A DNA stretch of 64,000 nucleotides from Dicaeum eximium. Its lineage: Eukaryota > Chordata > Aves > Passeriformes > Dicaeidae. Position numbers and translations under genes: made by a program. Numbering within the stretch: position 1 is the first letter of the stretch; every line of letters starts with the position of its first letter. The notes below the pieces were generated by a model. The model did not search any database and was not told the DNA's origin. It saw nothing but the letters and a program-made list of their open reading frames with translations. Below, piece after piece: positions 27,701 through 42,700 of the stretch. The stretch spans positions 649,382 through 713,381 of the forward strand of contig VWZP01008598.1 in the NCBI GenBank assembly GCA_013396995.1. Reading direction: 5' to 3'.

Positions 27701-30700
27701 AAAAATAATGCAGTAATAAACACAAAGGAGAATCTCTGGGAGGGAGCACAGTGTGAATCATGCTTGCATAAGCCATGTATCCCAGAGCAGCAGCATGTGA
27801 TGAAAGAGTAAGGAAATCACCTGCCCAGTCTCAAGACTCCCAAATCATGATCCTACCTGCACAGGCAGATACACTTTAGTGAGAGCTGATGTGCTCTCAC
27901 TGCTTGGTGAGGAGATCACGTGGCTGAGTGTGTGGGTGAGGAACCAGAAACATCCCAGCTGTGGTAGGACATCTCTGCATCCACATCAGTGCAGAAAGAA
28001 AAACATTCATCTGGACTCTTTCGTGCTCTGGCTCATGCTAGACCAAAACATCAGATTAGATCTGTTAATTCTCCCCATATCTGCTCTTTTGGTTGCTTTT
28101 GCTGCATTGTATGTTTGGGGAAAGCCTTCTGAAGAAGTTCTTGCAACTGTCCCCATCTTGGCATGTAAGCTGTGTGTGACTGCATAAAAAAAGAGATGTT
28201 ATGATGGCTATTGTAATGAGAATGGGAGATCCATCTGGATCCCAGGATTTCACATTTACTTGGAATTTCTTAGGATCATTATGAGTTTGGGAAAAAGAAA
28301 AGGTATTCTGCAGATGTAGAGATGCAGTGAAAGCAGCTACAGCTCCAAAAAATTCTAATAAATGTCTCTGTTCATTAAAAGGAGTGAACCATCTGTAACT
28401 CACTCCTTAAACCAAACACCATCAAACATTAGGGGCTCATTGTTATTCTTTTTAGTAAAACCAATTAAAATAATTACAGAAATGTCATTAGGGAATGTTA
28501 ACAGGCAATGAATAGAATATTAGTGTTATCAATCACTGTGAGCACCTCTAGCATTAACTTTTCTTGTGGGTGGAAAAGATACTAAGGGGCATCTTTGAGC
28601 AATAGCAATGAAAGAATGGTGATTAGAGTTCTGGCATTTAATGAGAGCAGGCACCATTTGTACAATCCTGTCATGACTGTGAGGTCCATGCAAGTCACAG
28701 CCTGGCAGTGGGACAAGTGGGAAGCCACGGAGGGAGCCCAAAATGAACTGACAGGCAGAGGAGGACATAAGCTGATCTCGTGTCCACTCATTCATATTAC
28801 ACAGGAGCAAGTAGCCTGTTCTGTCAACAACTCATGCTGCAATTGTAGCCTGTCTCTGCTGGGAAGGACCCAATAGTGCCTGTTCACGCAAAGATTCCCT
28901 CTTTTTTATTACCTGTATTCCTTGCCTTTTGAGAGTAGCCCAAGACACCATCAAAGATCAGATGAACCACTCCCCTGCACAATGCCAAGCAGAGCTAAAG
29001 AATTACCTCCAGATCTCACCATCCCACCTGCTGTTGGAATACAAAGGCTGTGGAGCCAGAGGCTACTGGCCTTCGAGATGCTGCTGCAGCTGGTCCTCAG
29101 CAACAGCATTGCCAGGTCATCATCATGCCTCCACTCCCACCAAAGTTGGGCAGTCTTTGGGACTGCAGAATAACCTTCCTTTGAAACCAATGGAGAGCCA
29201 GTCAGCAAGAATTTTCAAAAGACAGCTGAGAAAAAGACAGGTTTTATTCTGTTTACAGCAAAAGGTAAACTTTTAGTGCAGCCTGTGAGCAGAATAAAAG
29301 GAGGTTTTACTTATGTACTTATTTTTTACAAGCCCTGTAGTTTGTCTTTCTGGTGCAGTTTTGGCTCCAGGTGCCTTAACTTCAAAGGCTTTGCATACTG
29401 TGACTGGAGAAGTGAAGTGAAGGCTGAAGTGGAAAGCTGACAGCTCTGATGAAGACCCTACAAATCTTAGCCTGGTGGAAGGCCTAAAGAGTCTCTCATG
29501 CTTCTGTTGGCAAGATTAGTCCTACATGAAGGAGGAGAGGAAATGATGTCTTTCCTCTTTCTGGGAAGTGTACATAGGTTTGCAAATCTCTCTGAGAAAA
29601 GCTGGCATCCTGTCTGTGCACCTCTCATGCTCTCTGCCCACCTGACCATACACACAGAGCAAGAAGGAGGCCTGTGTCCCAGCCATGCTGCAGAACACAG
29701 CCCTAAGGCAGCCAATAGCTTGAATACAGAGGTGCAGCGGAATGGGGAAGTGCAGAGGGCAACTGGAGGTGCAGCAGTGGGACCAGGTTGGCCTTTCAGC
29801 CTAAGGAAAGACCCCACTTCCTTGGCTGCTTTTGGCTTTTTCACCCCACTTCTTCTGTGGTTGTGTTCTGGTTTCTTCTTTCACTCCACCAGTATCTCCT
29901 CCCCCTCCAAGCTAGTGTGATTAAAGCTTTGTCATTTGAGTGTGTTGGACAGAGCTGAAGAAAGTTAATTGGTGGCCTTTATTCAGGTTTCTTGTCTCTT
30001 TGACCTTCCTTTTTCTTCTCTCCTTGATTTCACTTTTGCCTTCTTCAGAAAGTGCACTGTTACAGCTCCTACTCCACTGCAGATCTCTCCTCCTCCTCTT
30101 CCTTTTCAGTGGTACCTGAAAATGGTACCACTCTTTTTCATCTTCACCTTGCTGCATGGTCACTTCAGCCACCAGCACAAATGTTGGCTGTCCCCTCACC
30201 ACTAGCCCAGTTTTCCTCTCCACACTGAGATCCTGGCTGTGACATATTTCTGTGCCTGACCTCCTGCTCTGGGCACCATAAGACCCTTATTTCCATTGCT
30301 CCTTGTTACCTCTCCAACCAAACACCTTCCTTGGAGGTGCAAGGCAATGCCTTACGCTCCTTGGCCTCACTGCCTTGCTGTGCAGCCTCAAAGTTCTCCT
30401 TTGTCACTCAGAGCTGTATACACTGGGGTTACAGACCCACATGGTGAGTAATAACCTTCCACTGGCCTCTCCTGAGCTGCATCCAAGCTTTACCTTCTGT
30501 TTCACAATGGGCATAGGTTGTAATGTCATTCAGTTGAGGAGTAGCTTAATCTTTTTTTTTTTTTTTGTGTATAGAAAATATGTAACACTTTCAAGGCAGT
30601 TGGTCCAAGGACAGAGCTTTCAAGTGCTATGTCTGTATAAACAATTACCTTTCTTTGCGAAAGTTATGAGTATGCCCATCGGCTCATCTGCTCCATATTT

Positions 30701-33700
30701 ACATGCTAAGTGTAGCCTCAGTGAACACAGAGATTTGGGCTGTGCACCAGTTAGCCCTCTGCATTTAGAGACCACTTGAGCACCCTCAGTGTTTCAAGAC
30801 CAACTGAACTTAAAGTGAAGCCAACTGAACTTACATGAGCAGCGTGTTTGTGGGATTAATTGCCCATGCAACACAATTCATTAGGAAGGTCTCTTTCAGC
30901 TTCTGAAGCTTCCTGGCTACCTGGATTGGCCCAAGGCTATGGGCTACTAATATTGAAGTAGTTTTTCTAGCAGCAGCTGTCTTTTACATCTTACAGGTTT
31001 AGCCAAGATAACGTCTAGACTTCCAGGTAAAAATCTCATTTAAAAAAATCAAGGGTATTCTATGCACAGTTTGGATCTTCTCCTTTCTCCTTTCACAGTT
31101 TGGATCTTCTTTCTCCTTTCTCCACTTCATGCCTTTGGCATGTAGAAACCAGACTCATGGCTCCAAGTGTGTGGCTTTCACTAGTTTTGCACTGTGTCAG
31201 GTGCCACCATGTTTACCAAACATGAGAACAGTAATTTTTACATAGAATGAAAAAAAATTAGTTAGATGAGAGAAGACAGAGAGAAGAGAAGAGAAAACTG
31301 GAACATTTTCTTTCCTTTTTGAGTTTTACAGGTCTTTGAAAGCAAGAATAGTTGGTTTGTGAAATGCTCAGCCTTAATCCTTGACTGCTGTGTCAGGTCT
31401 AAATCCTCTGTCATGTAGCATCCTTAATTACATCATTGGAGTTTTTGGATATTTCTAAGCAGCAAATACATGGTTTAGCTCTGTAATTTGCTGACACTGA
31501 ATATCCCAAGCTACACCAGCTCTGTGAACTAATGCATCCATCTACTTTTATTTTTCTTTCTCTCTAGAAAAGCTTCATGGGGTTCTCAAGTGTATGTGCA
31601 TTTCCTCTTCTGGCTAACCTGTGTGAGAAGATTAAATAGTATGTATACATTTTCATTCCTTATCCAGAAACAGAACATGGTAAATTTGCTTCTTTTGAAA
31701 GTCATCCTTAGCTAACAGAGCTTCCCATACTTTACTTATGTTGATTTCCTTTATAAAACCACTGTCCAGGTGGTACAGAAGGAGCCAGCACAGAGTTCAG
31801 GTAAGTAATATTCTTCACAGGGATCCTTGTGTTTGTTTTAGTGCTTAAACCATTTGCTCAATTTTAGCACGTCCCAGAGCTCAAATATGAGACACACTCA
31901 CAGATATGACATCTCCAAGAGGAAGCCACCTTTCTTCTGAGATTTTCTGAGCCCAAGAAACTTTTCCATTTAATTTGTTCACCCAGCTGTGGTGCCCATG
32001 TCTCAGTGCAGGAAGGCCACCAGCACCTGCATAACTCTGTGAAGAACCCAAATTTAATGTCAGTTGTGAAGCACAGAACAATCCCGAGGTGTTTAAGAAA
32101 GTCAGGTGGATGGCATCCAGGAAAAACAACTCATGACAGTGCTGACTTTGAGTCAGTTTCTAAGAAAGGCCAAGGACATGAGCTGGGTGATTACTCGTAC
32201 AGCATTTTTGTACTCCATGTACTCCAACGATTTGGAAGAATACTCAAGCAGGTCTAAGAATAAATCAGGATTATCAGCTGTATATTTGACTGATTCAACT
32301 GCCAAGACTAACTTGCTCACCTATTTCTGCTCATTTAATTGAAAATGCAAATATCAGGAGTTTATTGGGAATGAGTTGATTGACAAGAAAAATCTTGCAC
32401 ATGTCTTTTGAAATGTTAGTCGGGATACATAAACTGAGTTTGAGCCCTGTGAGTTCAGACAGTGGAAGGGAATGAAATTGTACCTCATATGTTGGATTGC
32501 ATGTGTTCAACTCAGCTTTTCTGATCTCTCCCTCATGCACTCTCACCATTCTTGGTCTTTTACTTTCCTCTTTCTGTAGCTAAAAAAGAAAAGAAAAGAA
32601 AACAAAACAAAAACAACAACAAACCAACCAACCAACCAAAAAACCCCAAACTTTTACCACAGATTTGTTGTCCTAATTTGTTTTAGAGACTGAGGGTTTG
32701 AAGCCATGCAGGAGTCCGTGAGCCTCACCTCCAGAGCTCAGTCAGCAGATATTGAAATACAGAATTTGCTCTTCTGTGCAGCATCACTTTGCTGAAGTAC
32801 AAGCACACAGCCACAACTGAATACAGAGCAGTGAATATCATGCCAGTTATTATCTGTCCTGCACACTTGACTGTGGTTTTTTTTCTTTCTTGATAGATTC
32901 CCTTACATTTGTTAACACTATGGGTTTTGTTTTTGTTTTTTACAGTGTTCTAAGAAATAAACTGCCTTTTGAAGATTTTGATGGAGATAAATTTAGTACC
33001 TTCCCAGTAAGCAAAGCCTTTCCTTTGGTACATTAATCCCTTGATAATGAGGACGTCTCTGGGATTCCTCCTACTTTCTGCAAAGCCTTATCCATTCATG
33101 TGAAAATAGGTATAGGAATAAAATGAATGGAAGGATTTTTTGTTATAAAATGTCAGGTTTTTTCCTGGATGAAAAAACAATCATTCATGTGTGCCACCTG
33201 GGGAAATGCATACATAGAGCTGTGCTCCCTGCAGAAGCAAATTGCTCTGCTGCTGAGTGGTTGTTTACTGAATTAATAAGAGGTGAAGTAAAGTCATATT
33301 AAACAAAAAATAAATTGCCAACCTGTCTTATTTCTGCACCAAAGCATGCTAGGTGTCACTTATTAAAGCTTAGCAAAGGGACTCTGGAATACAACCTGTT
33401 TACTGGGTTTTATTCCTACACCTTGAGTTAGATTCTCATTTTAGATATTTTAAATTAAAAGTGCAAGACTAATAATGGCTGTTCTATCTGCGTGTTTCTC
33501 CTGGCCTTTAGACGTTGAGGGGCTATCACTGGCGAGGCAGAGACTGCAATGACAAAAACACAACCGTGTACCCTGGCAGGCGGTAAAGATTTTAATTATT
33601 TTAAAGGCTTCTTATTAACTGTGGCTTTGAGAAGAATGAGCTCCAGATTTTGTTTTGACCATAGTCTTAGACAGCACATCACTGCTTTTTGCTTGACTTC

Positions 33701-36700
33701 ACTGTCAGGGAGACAAGAGGGGATGATCAAGACCAGAGATGGGACTCGTTTGCAGGGGTGGTGCACACATTTCTTTCCTTTCTCTAAAGCATCTGCAGCT
33801 AAAATTAGTCCGACAGACCAGAGGTGGGGAGGGAAACCATGTCACTTACTAAAAGGATAAGTTTTATTCAGCAACTTCCAGTATTAACTTTAAATTAATA
33901 TTGCATTTTGTGTTTGCATTTTGCTAGGAAAAATTGCCTCTCCTAAATCCAAAGGGGGAAAAACCTCACCCTACCATGCAGAAAGAAATTTCTAATTCCT
34001 TTTTAATCTTGGTGAAAAATGGCATTGGGGATCTGATTTCCCAACATTCTTCATGACATTTCTTATTCTTTTGTGTCTCCGTTTTAGTCCTGATAATTGG
34101 GATGCAAAAAGTGACTCCAACTGCAATGGCATATGGGTAGGTAAATAAAGTTGCACCTTCCTGATTGCTGCTTCTCTTTTGTCCTCTTTAGTCTTTGATT
34201 TAGTTTAGAAATGTTTCTTTTTTATTTATTCTGGTTTTATTAGCTGATATGAAGTCCGTTTATTGATGCTTATGATTGTTTAAATTATAGCTTATATGAT
34301 TAACTTGAATGTACATATACTTATTAAAATAATGTAATGGAATACATCATTATTATGATGCAATGCCTCTTGCAGGCAAACATTCAAGAATAACTAAATT
34401 CTCAGTCTCTGTTTTGCACTGCCATTCTTTAGGTTCTAGATAGATACTATTATCTACCCTTTCTCTTCTCCAACAGGGTGTGGATCCGAAAGATGGAATT
34501 CCCTATGAGAAGAAATTCTGCAAAGGTAAATCATTAGAGTCAATACAAGAAACCATGTGTCTTATGTATTAATTTTTTAAATATTTCAGTATTTGCACAT
34601 TCACAAGGCAAGGGAAAGACAACAGGCTTTATAACGTCATGAGAAAAGCAAAATTTTTGAGTTTTTTTAATCTTGAGGATAGGTAGAGATGAAACTTAAA
34701 AAACACAGGCTGCTGGTAATTTCCTGTTAAAAGCCAGCTCAGTAATGAAGTGGAATATATAGATCAGGGACAGCAGCAAACTGAGATGTCAGCTCTGTAT
34801 CTTCTCTGGTGCCTGAAGTAATGGCTTTGAGATTTAGGGAAGCAGCTTAACATTTGCATTTGTCCAGTTTTACCTCTTGCCATAAATACATACATTTTTT
34901 TCCAGATAAGGCCTTAAAGGGGTGAAGTGATGGCAACCCCTGATCCCCCTCACCATGATGTGGGTGGGTGCCTGTGTGTCCACGTTGTACCAATGAAAGC
35001 CTCACAAACCAGCGGTGACTGAATTGCCACTCACCTCAGCTTTACACTGAAATCAGTATCCTGGGGATGTACCATTGCCTGGCAAGACTCCTCAACATTT
35101 TTAGATGAAAGGCTAATCTACAAATGTTAAGTGACATTAATTATAAACCAGACAGATTGTTCTAGCAGAAATACTCATATGAGTAGCACATCCACCACCC
35201 AGTTCTGTTATAAGGAGCTTTGAGCAATTTTCTGAGTAATCCGATTTCCCTAAATGTTTAAGTACTTTTTAATGCATAATCTATGGATAGTAAAAATAAA
35301 CACTGTCTGCACAGCAGAACCTCTGCTGAAATAACACACAATTTGAATACAACCAGGATTCTTTTCTGATTAGCAAGACCTCCCCCTGCTTTTCATGCCC
35401 AGTCTCAAGTTGTTTCTCTAGGGTTGTTGGCAAATGCCTGTTAGATGGCTTCTGCTGCCGATGGAGTGAAAATCCTATTGCAGTGTCTGAACATTTAAGC
35501 CACATGGAGAGTGGTGTAGTCAGTCACCCTATGACTCCATCAGCTACTACTGCTGTTCGTCTTTAAGCACTCTCCAAGCTCAGTTTCAGTTTGCTCTTTC
35601 TGCCCATGTGACTAACAAAATGCATCCATCAGGTGCAGACTCAAAAGGGGTCATGCTCTTGGGAGACTCGGCCGGTGCTCACTTCCACATCCCTCCTGAG
35701 TGGATGACCGTCACACAGATGTCAGCGGTGAGGAATCACATCCAGCTTGCCAAAACCACTGATTGCCATTTGCTTTCTCTGCTGTGCTGCAGGTTGCCAA
35801 GGGGAAACAAGTGCAAAATGCTTCACTGCACTGGAATTTGTAGTTATGGTCTCACGTGTATCAGTCCCCTCCCGCATCTGCTCCTATGAAGATAAAAAAA
35901 GCACAGCCCTGCACTACTGCCGCTCCTCCGACATCTGTGCAATTGGGTCAGGGAAGAGTTTGGCTGCAGTGGCCCAGTGCTGTGCCAGAGACACAAACCA
36001 GGACATCTGGCTTTCCACACACATGCCTGTGGCTCAAGGAGACCCGTGCTGTCTGTGGGATCAGACCTGCCATTAGCAGGCTGGCTGGGATGGTTTCTTG
36101 TTGTAAGAGTTTGCAGAAGTGACCCTGCTGAAAGTTGGGGAATTTCTGCTTTAGTAGTCTGGTGTTGAAATGACGTGCCCTGGATTGTTTTCCCTCATCC
36201 TGTGGCATATGTGAAATAGGTCTCAGAACTCCAGTGTTCTGTTTTTGAGGATTCTTGAACAAATGCACTCACAGGTGTTTAAGGGTCATCCAAGTATTTA
36301 TAATAGATATGTCCTTAAGGGAAGAGTTCCTGTGACCATGAAATATCACTGCCACACTTATGTCTATCCTTGGGGGGTATCCCAGCATTTCCTATTTTCA
36401 AAAAACAACAAAATGCACCTGTGAACCATACTGAGCCTGTTGCAGTTCACTGGCATGTAATAAAATAATTGAGAGAAAAAGATCATTCCAGCAAACTGCA
36501 ATTATGGGGTGGATATAAATGGGCAAGTATGTTCCCAACCTTTACTGTGTTTCCTATCCTGAAGTACTGTCAGTCCCTAGCCAGGGAGGACTGCACCCTG
36601 TCCTTCTCTGCACAAGGGCCTGTTGCACAGCGGTGAGCAGATAGATCATCATTGGCCACCCTTCCTGATGAAAACCTTCTACTCATCCACTGGTGTCTGA

Positions 36701-39700
36701 AGAATAAGGCTACAGACATTTTCTGGAGAACAATCCTTTTTCCAGAGAGTTAGTAGTTGCAATGCTGTGGGAGGTCTGAGAGTTTCATGGGGTTTTTTTC
36801 CACTTTTGCTCCCAAAGCTGATTTAAATATTGCAGATTAGCCATTGTTTTTCTTTGTTAAATGCTTATGAGCAACAATTAGATGAAGGACACTGACGACA
36901 GAGCTGATGAGGAACATAATAAATTAGCACTAATGATGATTGAGATTATCTCATCTAATAAAGATGATCATAATACTGATGGTGATGATGATTCAGATAG
37001 TAACACTGGTAGTAAAGCCACGTAGGCAAGACCAGTTTTATTATCATTATAATGAAGATTTAGAAAGAATTTTTCTTGCTTGAAGCTTACTGATCCACCA
37101 ACTGGGTGGGTCAAGGTCTGCATGCCAAGGCACATGCTTCGAAGTTGGGAGCTGGAGTGCAGATTACAAAAGTGAGTTTTGGAGGCTATTTGTTACTGTC
37201 TGATGACTGTAGAGCAGCTTGCATGGGGAGGGTACTGGTGCACTCTGTGTAAGGCCCAAAAAATACATGTGAGATTTGGGATAGGGAACAACATGTTTTT
37301 TTCTAGGACTATTTCCAAGCTTTCCTACCAATCTGGCAAAAATACATCAGTTAAATATTAATGCAGACATACAGAGATCTCAGTTGTATCAAAACTATTA
37401 TCTGTGATTAAACTCTAGCAAAAGTAAAAATTTATTTAATTTGGAGACCACCATGAGTGCAAAAGTTGTCACCTGAGCACAAAAGCGCAAGAAATACCAT
37501 TTCTGAGCTAATTCAGATTTTATCATTGACTTCCTTTTCCTTGTCCTCTGTGTCTTGCTTCCTCTGTGGAGAATGTAAACAGCAGCAATTTAACTGTCTT
37601 GGGGTTGTGAAGGTGCAATACTGTTCTGTCTTGTGTTATTAAAAGCCACTGGCAAATATCCTTCATCTCTAGTTTCCACTGGCAAATATCCTTCATCTCT
37701 AGTTAACAAATTAACTGGCTTCAATGATTTTTCAGTACAAGGCTTCCCCCATGAAGGATGATCCAGGGATGGTTTTGTGCTCAGAGACAGTGCAGAGTGT
37801 CTATGTCCTAATCTTACAGGAAACATCTTTCATCTGGGACCACAGCAAGAATTTGAAGTTAGGCCTTGGAGAGGAGAGGATAAGGCACCAGCTTTGTCTA
37901 CTTTGTCTGTCAGCTGTTCCCTTGTGCTGTCTTTGATTCTGCCAAAATTTCTTTGATAAGACACATAGAAATATAAGTTTCTCCAATGGTTTGATCCACA
38001 ATCAATACTAGAGTAAGTTCAAAGGTTTAATTTTCATTTCACTAGAAACTCAAACCTCTACATGGAATTTCAAATAGCACTTCCTCGCCCCTGCCCTGTC
38101 CAGATTTTTTATCATGTGTACAGGAAAAAGTTGTGTGCCTGTTAATTTAGATTTATCCTGTGTGTTATTTTATGACTTTAATATTTTTATATATTTTTAC
38201 ATATTCATTTTATATGCTTTCTATATTTCACATCTTTCTTACTTATATTTATTCTTTACATGTTTACATATACAAGTGTTTACATATACAGGTGTAAAGT
38301 AAAATTTACACTTGGTAACAATGCTGTGGGCCCATCTGCTAATCAGCACCACATCAGTGGCAGCTGTTAATTCCTGTTTTAAAGATAATTAGGTGAGGAG
38401 ATAATTTTTTAGGACCGATGCTGAGTATTTCATTAAGAGGCTCTGCAGAATGGTTTTCCCTGATTTTGCTGCATGTAATCTACCTTGCAAAGGAGAGGCT
38501 ATGATGAGTATGGAAAGAAAAAGAATGTGATTGAGAAATTCCCTCAGGATGTTGTTTGGGTAGCTGGATATTCAGCACAGGGGTGACAAGATGGTCATTT
38601 GGGCTGAACATCTTTGGAATTCGTATGTCCATGCCATTGACTTGAAGAGCGTTGTTGGGAAGATGCTATATGTTGGATTTTGGATTTCCTGGTCCAGTTA
38701 GGAACTTACTGCCCTCTTAGCTTTGCCCTGTAAGGGTCATAACCCCCAGTGTAATCTGGTGCAGGGGGACATGCTTCCATGTCTCATGTTGTATGAGATG
38801 CATCAAGTTGCATCATTCATTTTTCCCACATCAAGTCCTCTGGCATGCTAAATATCAGAGAGGGCACTCTTGTTTTCCAGTGCTATTTCCAAAGCCTTTA
38901 CCTAGGAGCCAGTCACATATACACTTAGTATCCCTCTCAGAGATTGTTCTTCCCAGAAAGAGGACATGGAGACATTACTTGGTGTGGGAAACACCCATTA
39001 TGGGGTGGAAACATCTTTGAAAACTGCAGCTCAAACATGTTATTTCTACAGTTGAAACAAACAATCAAACAAACAGAACAACTAAAAAACTATCATTCTT
39101 TCCTGTATAGGGGAAGTCACGGGTGCCTTACACAAAGAGAATTATACATCTCGAAGAAGGGGTTGAATCAACTTTATTTTGGCTTTCTGGTTATCAATAG
39201 CTCTTGGGTTTGCCAGACTTTTAAGAGTTTCAGCAAGAATTGAGCCGAAGGTTCATCCCTTTAACCTGGGAAAATCTGGTTGCTAAAAATGAAGGGTAAT
39301 GTAGTAGACATGCACTTTATAAGGTTTAGCAAATCAGAAGAAGTACTGGGGTTTTTTTTGAGGTAGATGTTTTTTTGCAGAAAGCTAATGTTGAAAACAC
39401 TAGTTTGTCTAGCGATGGATATTGTGCTGCTGCTGCTCTGTCCATCTGCTTACTATTGACTTCCAAATAGCTACTAATTACAGCATTTTTCTGTTGTATG
39501 TCTGGAATAGAAGCAACTTTCATATCTCATTTTAGAGACATTTTTATTTTGAGGTAAAAGCACCATATTTATAAATGTGATGGAAATAATACCCTTTCTG
39601 GAAAGATGCAATTTAAAACAGTTAGATCTCTATTTTGTTGCTGAATAAAGAGAAAAATAAATTCTACATTTATCCATAGTCCAGTAGATAGCTATTTGCC

Positions 39701-42700
39701 CCCCACAAACTCAAGGGGTTCTCAGATATCATTAAAATAACTGTTTCATATTATTTATTTCCTATTAGCAGAATTCATAATTTCTTTAAATGTGGATTCA
39801 GGATGTCCCAAGCATTTATCCACTGACTTCTTTTTTTTTGCACCACTAGAAAAAAACCCAGGAGTTTGATGTGTGAAATTCCTTTTAAAAACATTATCTA
39901 GCATTCCTCTAGATCCAGTGAAATGCAGGCAGGTTTCTCCAAGCTAGTATTGTCATGACAGACATTTCATTTTGTGGGAAATAAGGTAATAGTTTTGCTA
40001 ATTTCAAACCTCTGTCCCTTGCAGCTTTACAGGGCAGAAATGCAATTCATGGTTTTTAAAATGACAGGCTATGCTTTTCTCAAGAGCTTAAGGGTTGCTT
40101 ATTTGTATACTTAAAATAATAAAGTTGTCTGTGGTACTTAATACTCTCACCAGGATTTGAACAGCATTAAAATCATTATGAAAAGAAACACACAACTTTC
40201 CTTCAAATTAAGGTATACCTCAATGATTTCAGGATTTCCAGGACAGACATTTCTAAAGGCTTGTATGAGTGTTGGGTTTCCAGTGCCCTTTTGTATTCTG
40301 ATTTTGAAAATCTCTTGCCACAGCAACCCTGAGCCTTCTTCCGTTTAAGCACAGCTTGGAATGTGTGTGTTTAGCATCAGCCATGGCTTTGGCTGCCCCT
40401 TGATTCAAGGTAGGATACATCTAGGAGAGGAGGATGTTCACTGAAATGAGACCTATCTAAAGCATTTGATGCTAAAATATGGCATTTGAAGCTAGGCTGG
40501 AATAATTTTCTACCGATTCTCTGCTAAAATCTGGCACGTGGGCTGAAGTAGTTTTCTCAGCCAGAATAGTCTAGAGAATGGTATTTAAACAAGGCTGTGC
40601 TCAAGAGTTTTATGCTAAAAGTCAACACAGTTGCACCTCTAGAGTGGGACACATTTGCATCTGAGACTAAGCAACACAGTCTGTTAGGCTGTATTTTCCA
40701 AACTACATCAATGCAGAGTTTAAGGTTCAGCATTCTTCTGAATTTTCCATTAACTACTCATCTTCACCCTTTGGACCTGAAATATCTTCAAAAGTCTGGC
40801 CCTTAAGTGCTTTGTTGGAACAGTGTCAATGCTAAATGTATATACAGTTTTCAAATGCAACTATAATTTTGGGCTCAAACGTTCCTCTTCAAATCAATTT
40901 GCAACTCAAGTAGGTTCTGGCAAATTCATATTTAAGCCAAGTTTGCAGGGAAAAAAACCCAAACAGCTGAAAATTACTGGGACATGTCCAATGAAGAAAT
41001 TGTTTTGGAGTGCCAATGGGAAATAATGAGAGAATTGTTCATAAAACGATTTGTTTTAAAAGTATTAAATAATCCTTATCTCTTTTATACTCTATGTATC
41101 ACTTATAAGAGATCATATCTGCAGGGTTTGGTGTTTTTTTTCTGTCTTAGGTGACTGTTTCTTTCACCTCTAATGCAAACCTGCGAGGAGGAAAATATTG
41201 CAAATGGCCAAGCTGTGCTATACCCCTCCCCATCTGCTCATAACTGTGCCCTTGGATTAAGTGCTTATTTGCACACAAAACTAACAGATTTGAAGAAGGC
41301 AAATTTGAAGTTTCCCTGCAGCCCTAAAAAACGAATATTTTTTAATTTTATATGTATGTACACATACACACAAGGACACATCTATGTATGTGACAGAGAA
41401 AAAGAGAGAACAAACTCTCTTAGAGAAAGATAATTAAGACAGGCCTCTTTTCACCTTGGTAACAAATGCAGATGTACTGTAAGTGGGTCAAATATGCTGT
41501 TACATGCTTTAAACTGGCATCTGCTGTGAATTAGACTGCTCAGAGCATGGCTTCAGGATTTTCTGTTCTCTACAACCCCCCCCTTTACTTGCCTTTCATC
41601 CCTTTTCCCTCCATCCTCTTACAGTCAAAACCCTTAGACATATACTCAACCCATATCCTCAAGTATAGCTCCCATTCACCTAAACAATAATTTTCTTGGA
41701 ATTAGAACTTGGTAGGGAGCACAAGATTTAGCTCTACTCTAGCTCCTCAGTTACTCTCCTGGATAAAGAATTACCACCTGCTTGTTGTTTATAGCAGTGA
41801 GGTCTTAAGGAAACCCCACAATTGCTTGAAGAGAAAATGAAGCTAATGAATTATATGGATTAAACCAGCCTGTAGGTTCTCTGATTTTATGTTTTGACCT
41901 TCTTTTGGTTATTGCCTTTTTAATCAGCAGTTTTCCTCTTGATGAGCACACTGAATTTATACATTTGTCTTTGCAAGCATACCCCAGACTAGGAGAAGCT
42001 GGAAACTTACTCCATGTTCTGTCCTTCTGAGGTGGCACAACTTATCAAGGCTGTTTTCCTAATCTTTCATGATTTTCGGGACATTCAGAAAACAAAGTGG
42101 GAAAGAACAGGACACTGTTTTGAATGTGCAACATTGCTTGCACCTGTAGAGAGGATTTCACAGGGGCAGTTACTGTAAAAAAAGCATTAGGGACCAATAT
42201 CAGCAAAACAGAGAAGGATAAAAGGTGCCTGTATTTGCACAGGAAGGTTATATCAGATGATGTGTTTTTCTCCCTTGTCCCTTCCAGGCTCAGAGGCCTT
42301 TCTGACTCTGTTGCTTTAGTGCCATCCCCAAAATTTAGTGAGGGCCAGGCAGAGGTTTTCAGGGGATTGGATATTCTCAGCTCATCGTGCTGTAGAGGGC
42401 AGTGGAGCTTTGAGAACATTTGACATTATGCCTTTGCCATATTCTTTGGGGATACCATGCTGTCATCTCTTCCTGTGCCTAAGGCTGACACACCTTTGGG
42501 CAGGATGCATGCGAGAGCAATCAGCTGCTACTCTGGGGGTCTGCACCTGCAGTACATGCTCACATAAGGAGGAGTTTTGGACTCTTTCAGGAAAAAAAAG
42601 GCACTAAGAGCTGCAATTCAGATACCTCCTCTGCTTTTCCTTCCTCCATCTCTTCATATGCCTGTCTTACAAAAGTCAACTTTTTAAGAATATGCATACA

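Noticed and set aside
29498..29920. 140-codon open frame in intron w4/w5, with a 125-codon frame on the opposite strand
   Set aside because: Frames on both strands of the same interval without motif; a composition effect is more likely.
30303..30779. 158-codon open frame in intron w4/w5
   Set aside because: Runs through a T15 tract, has no recognisable domain and is intronic in the AOAH model.
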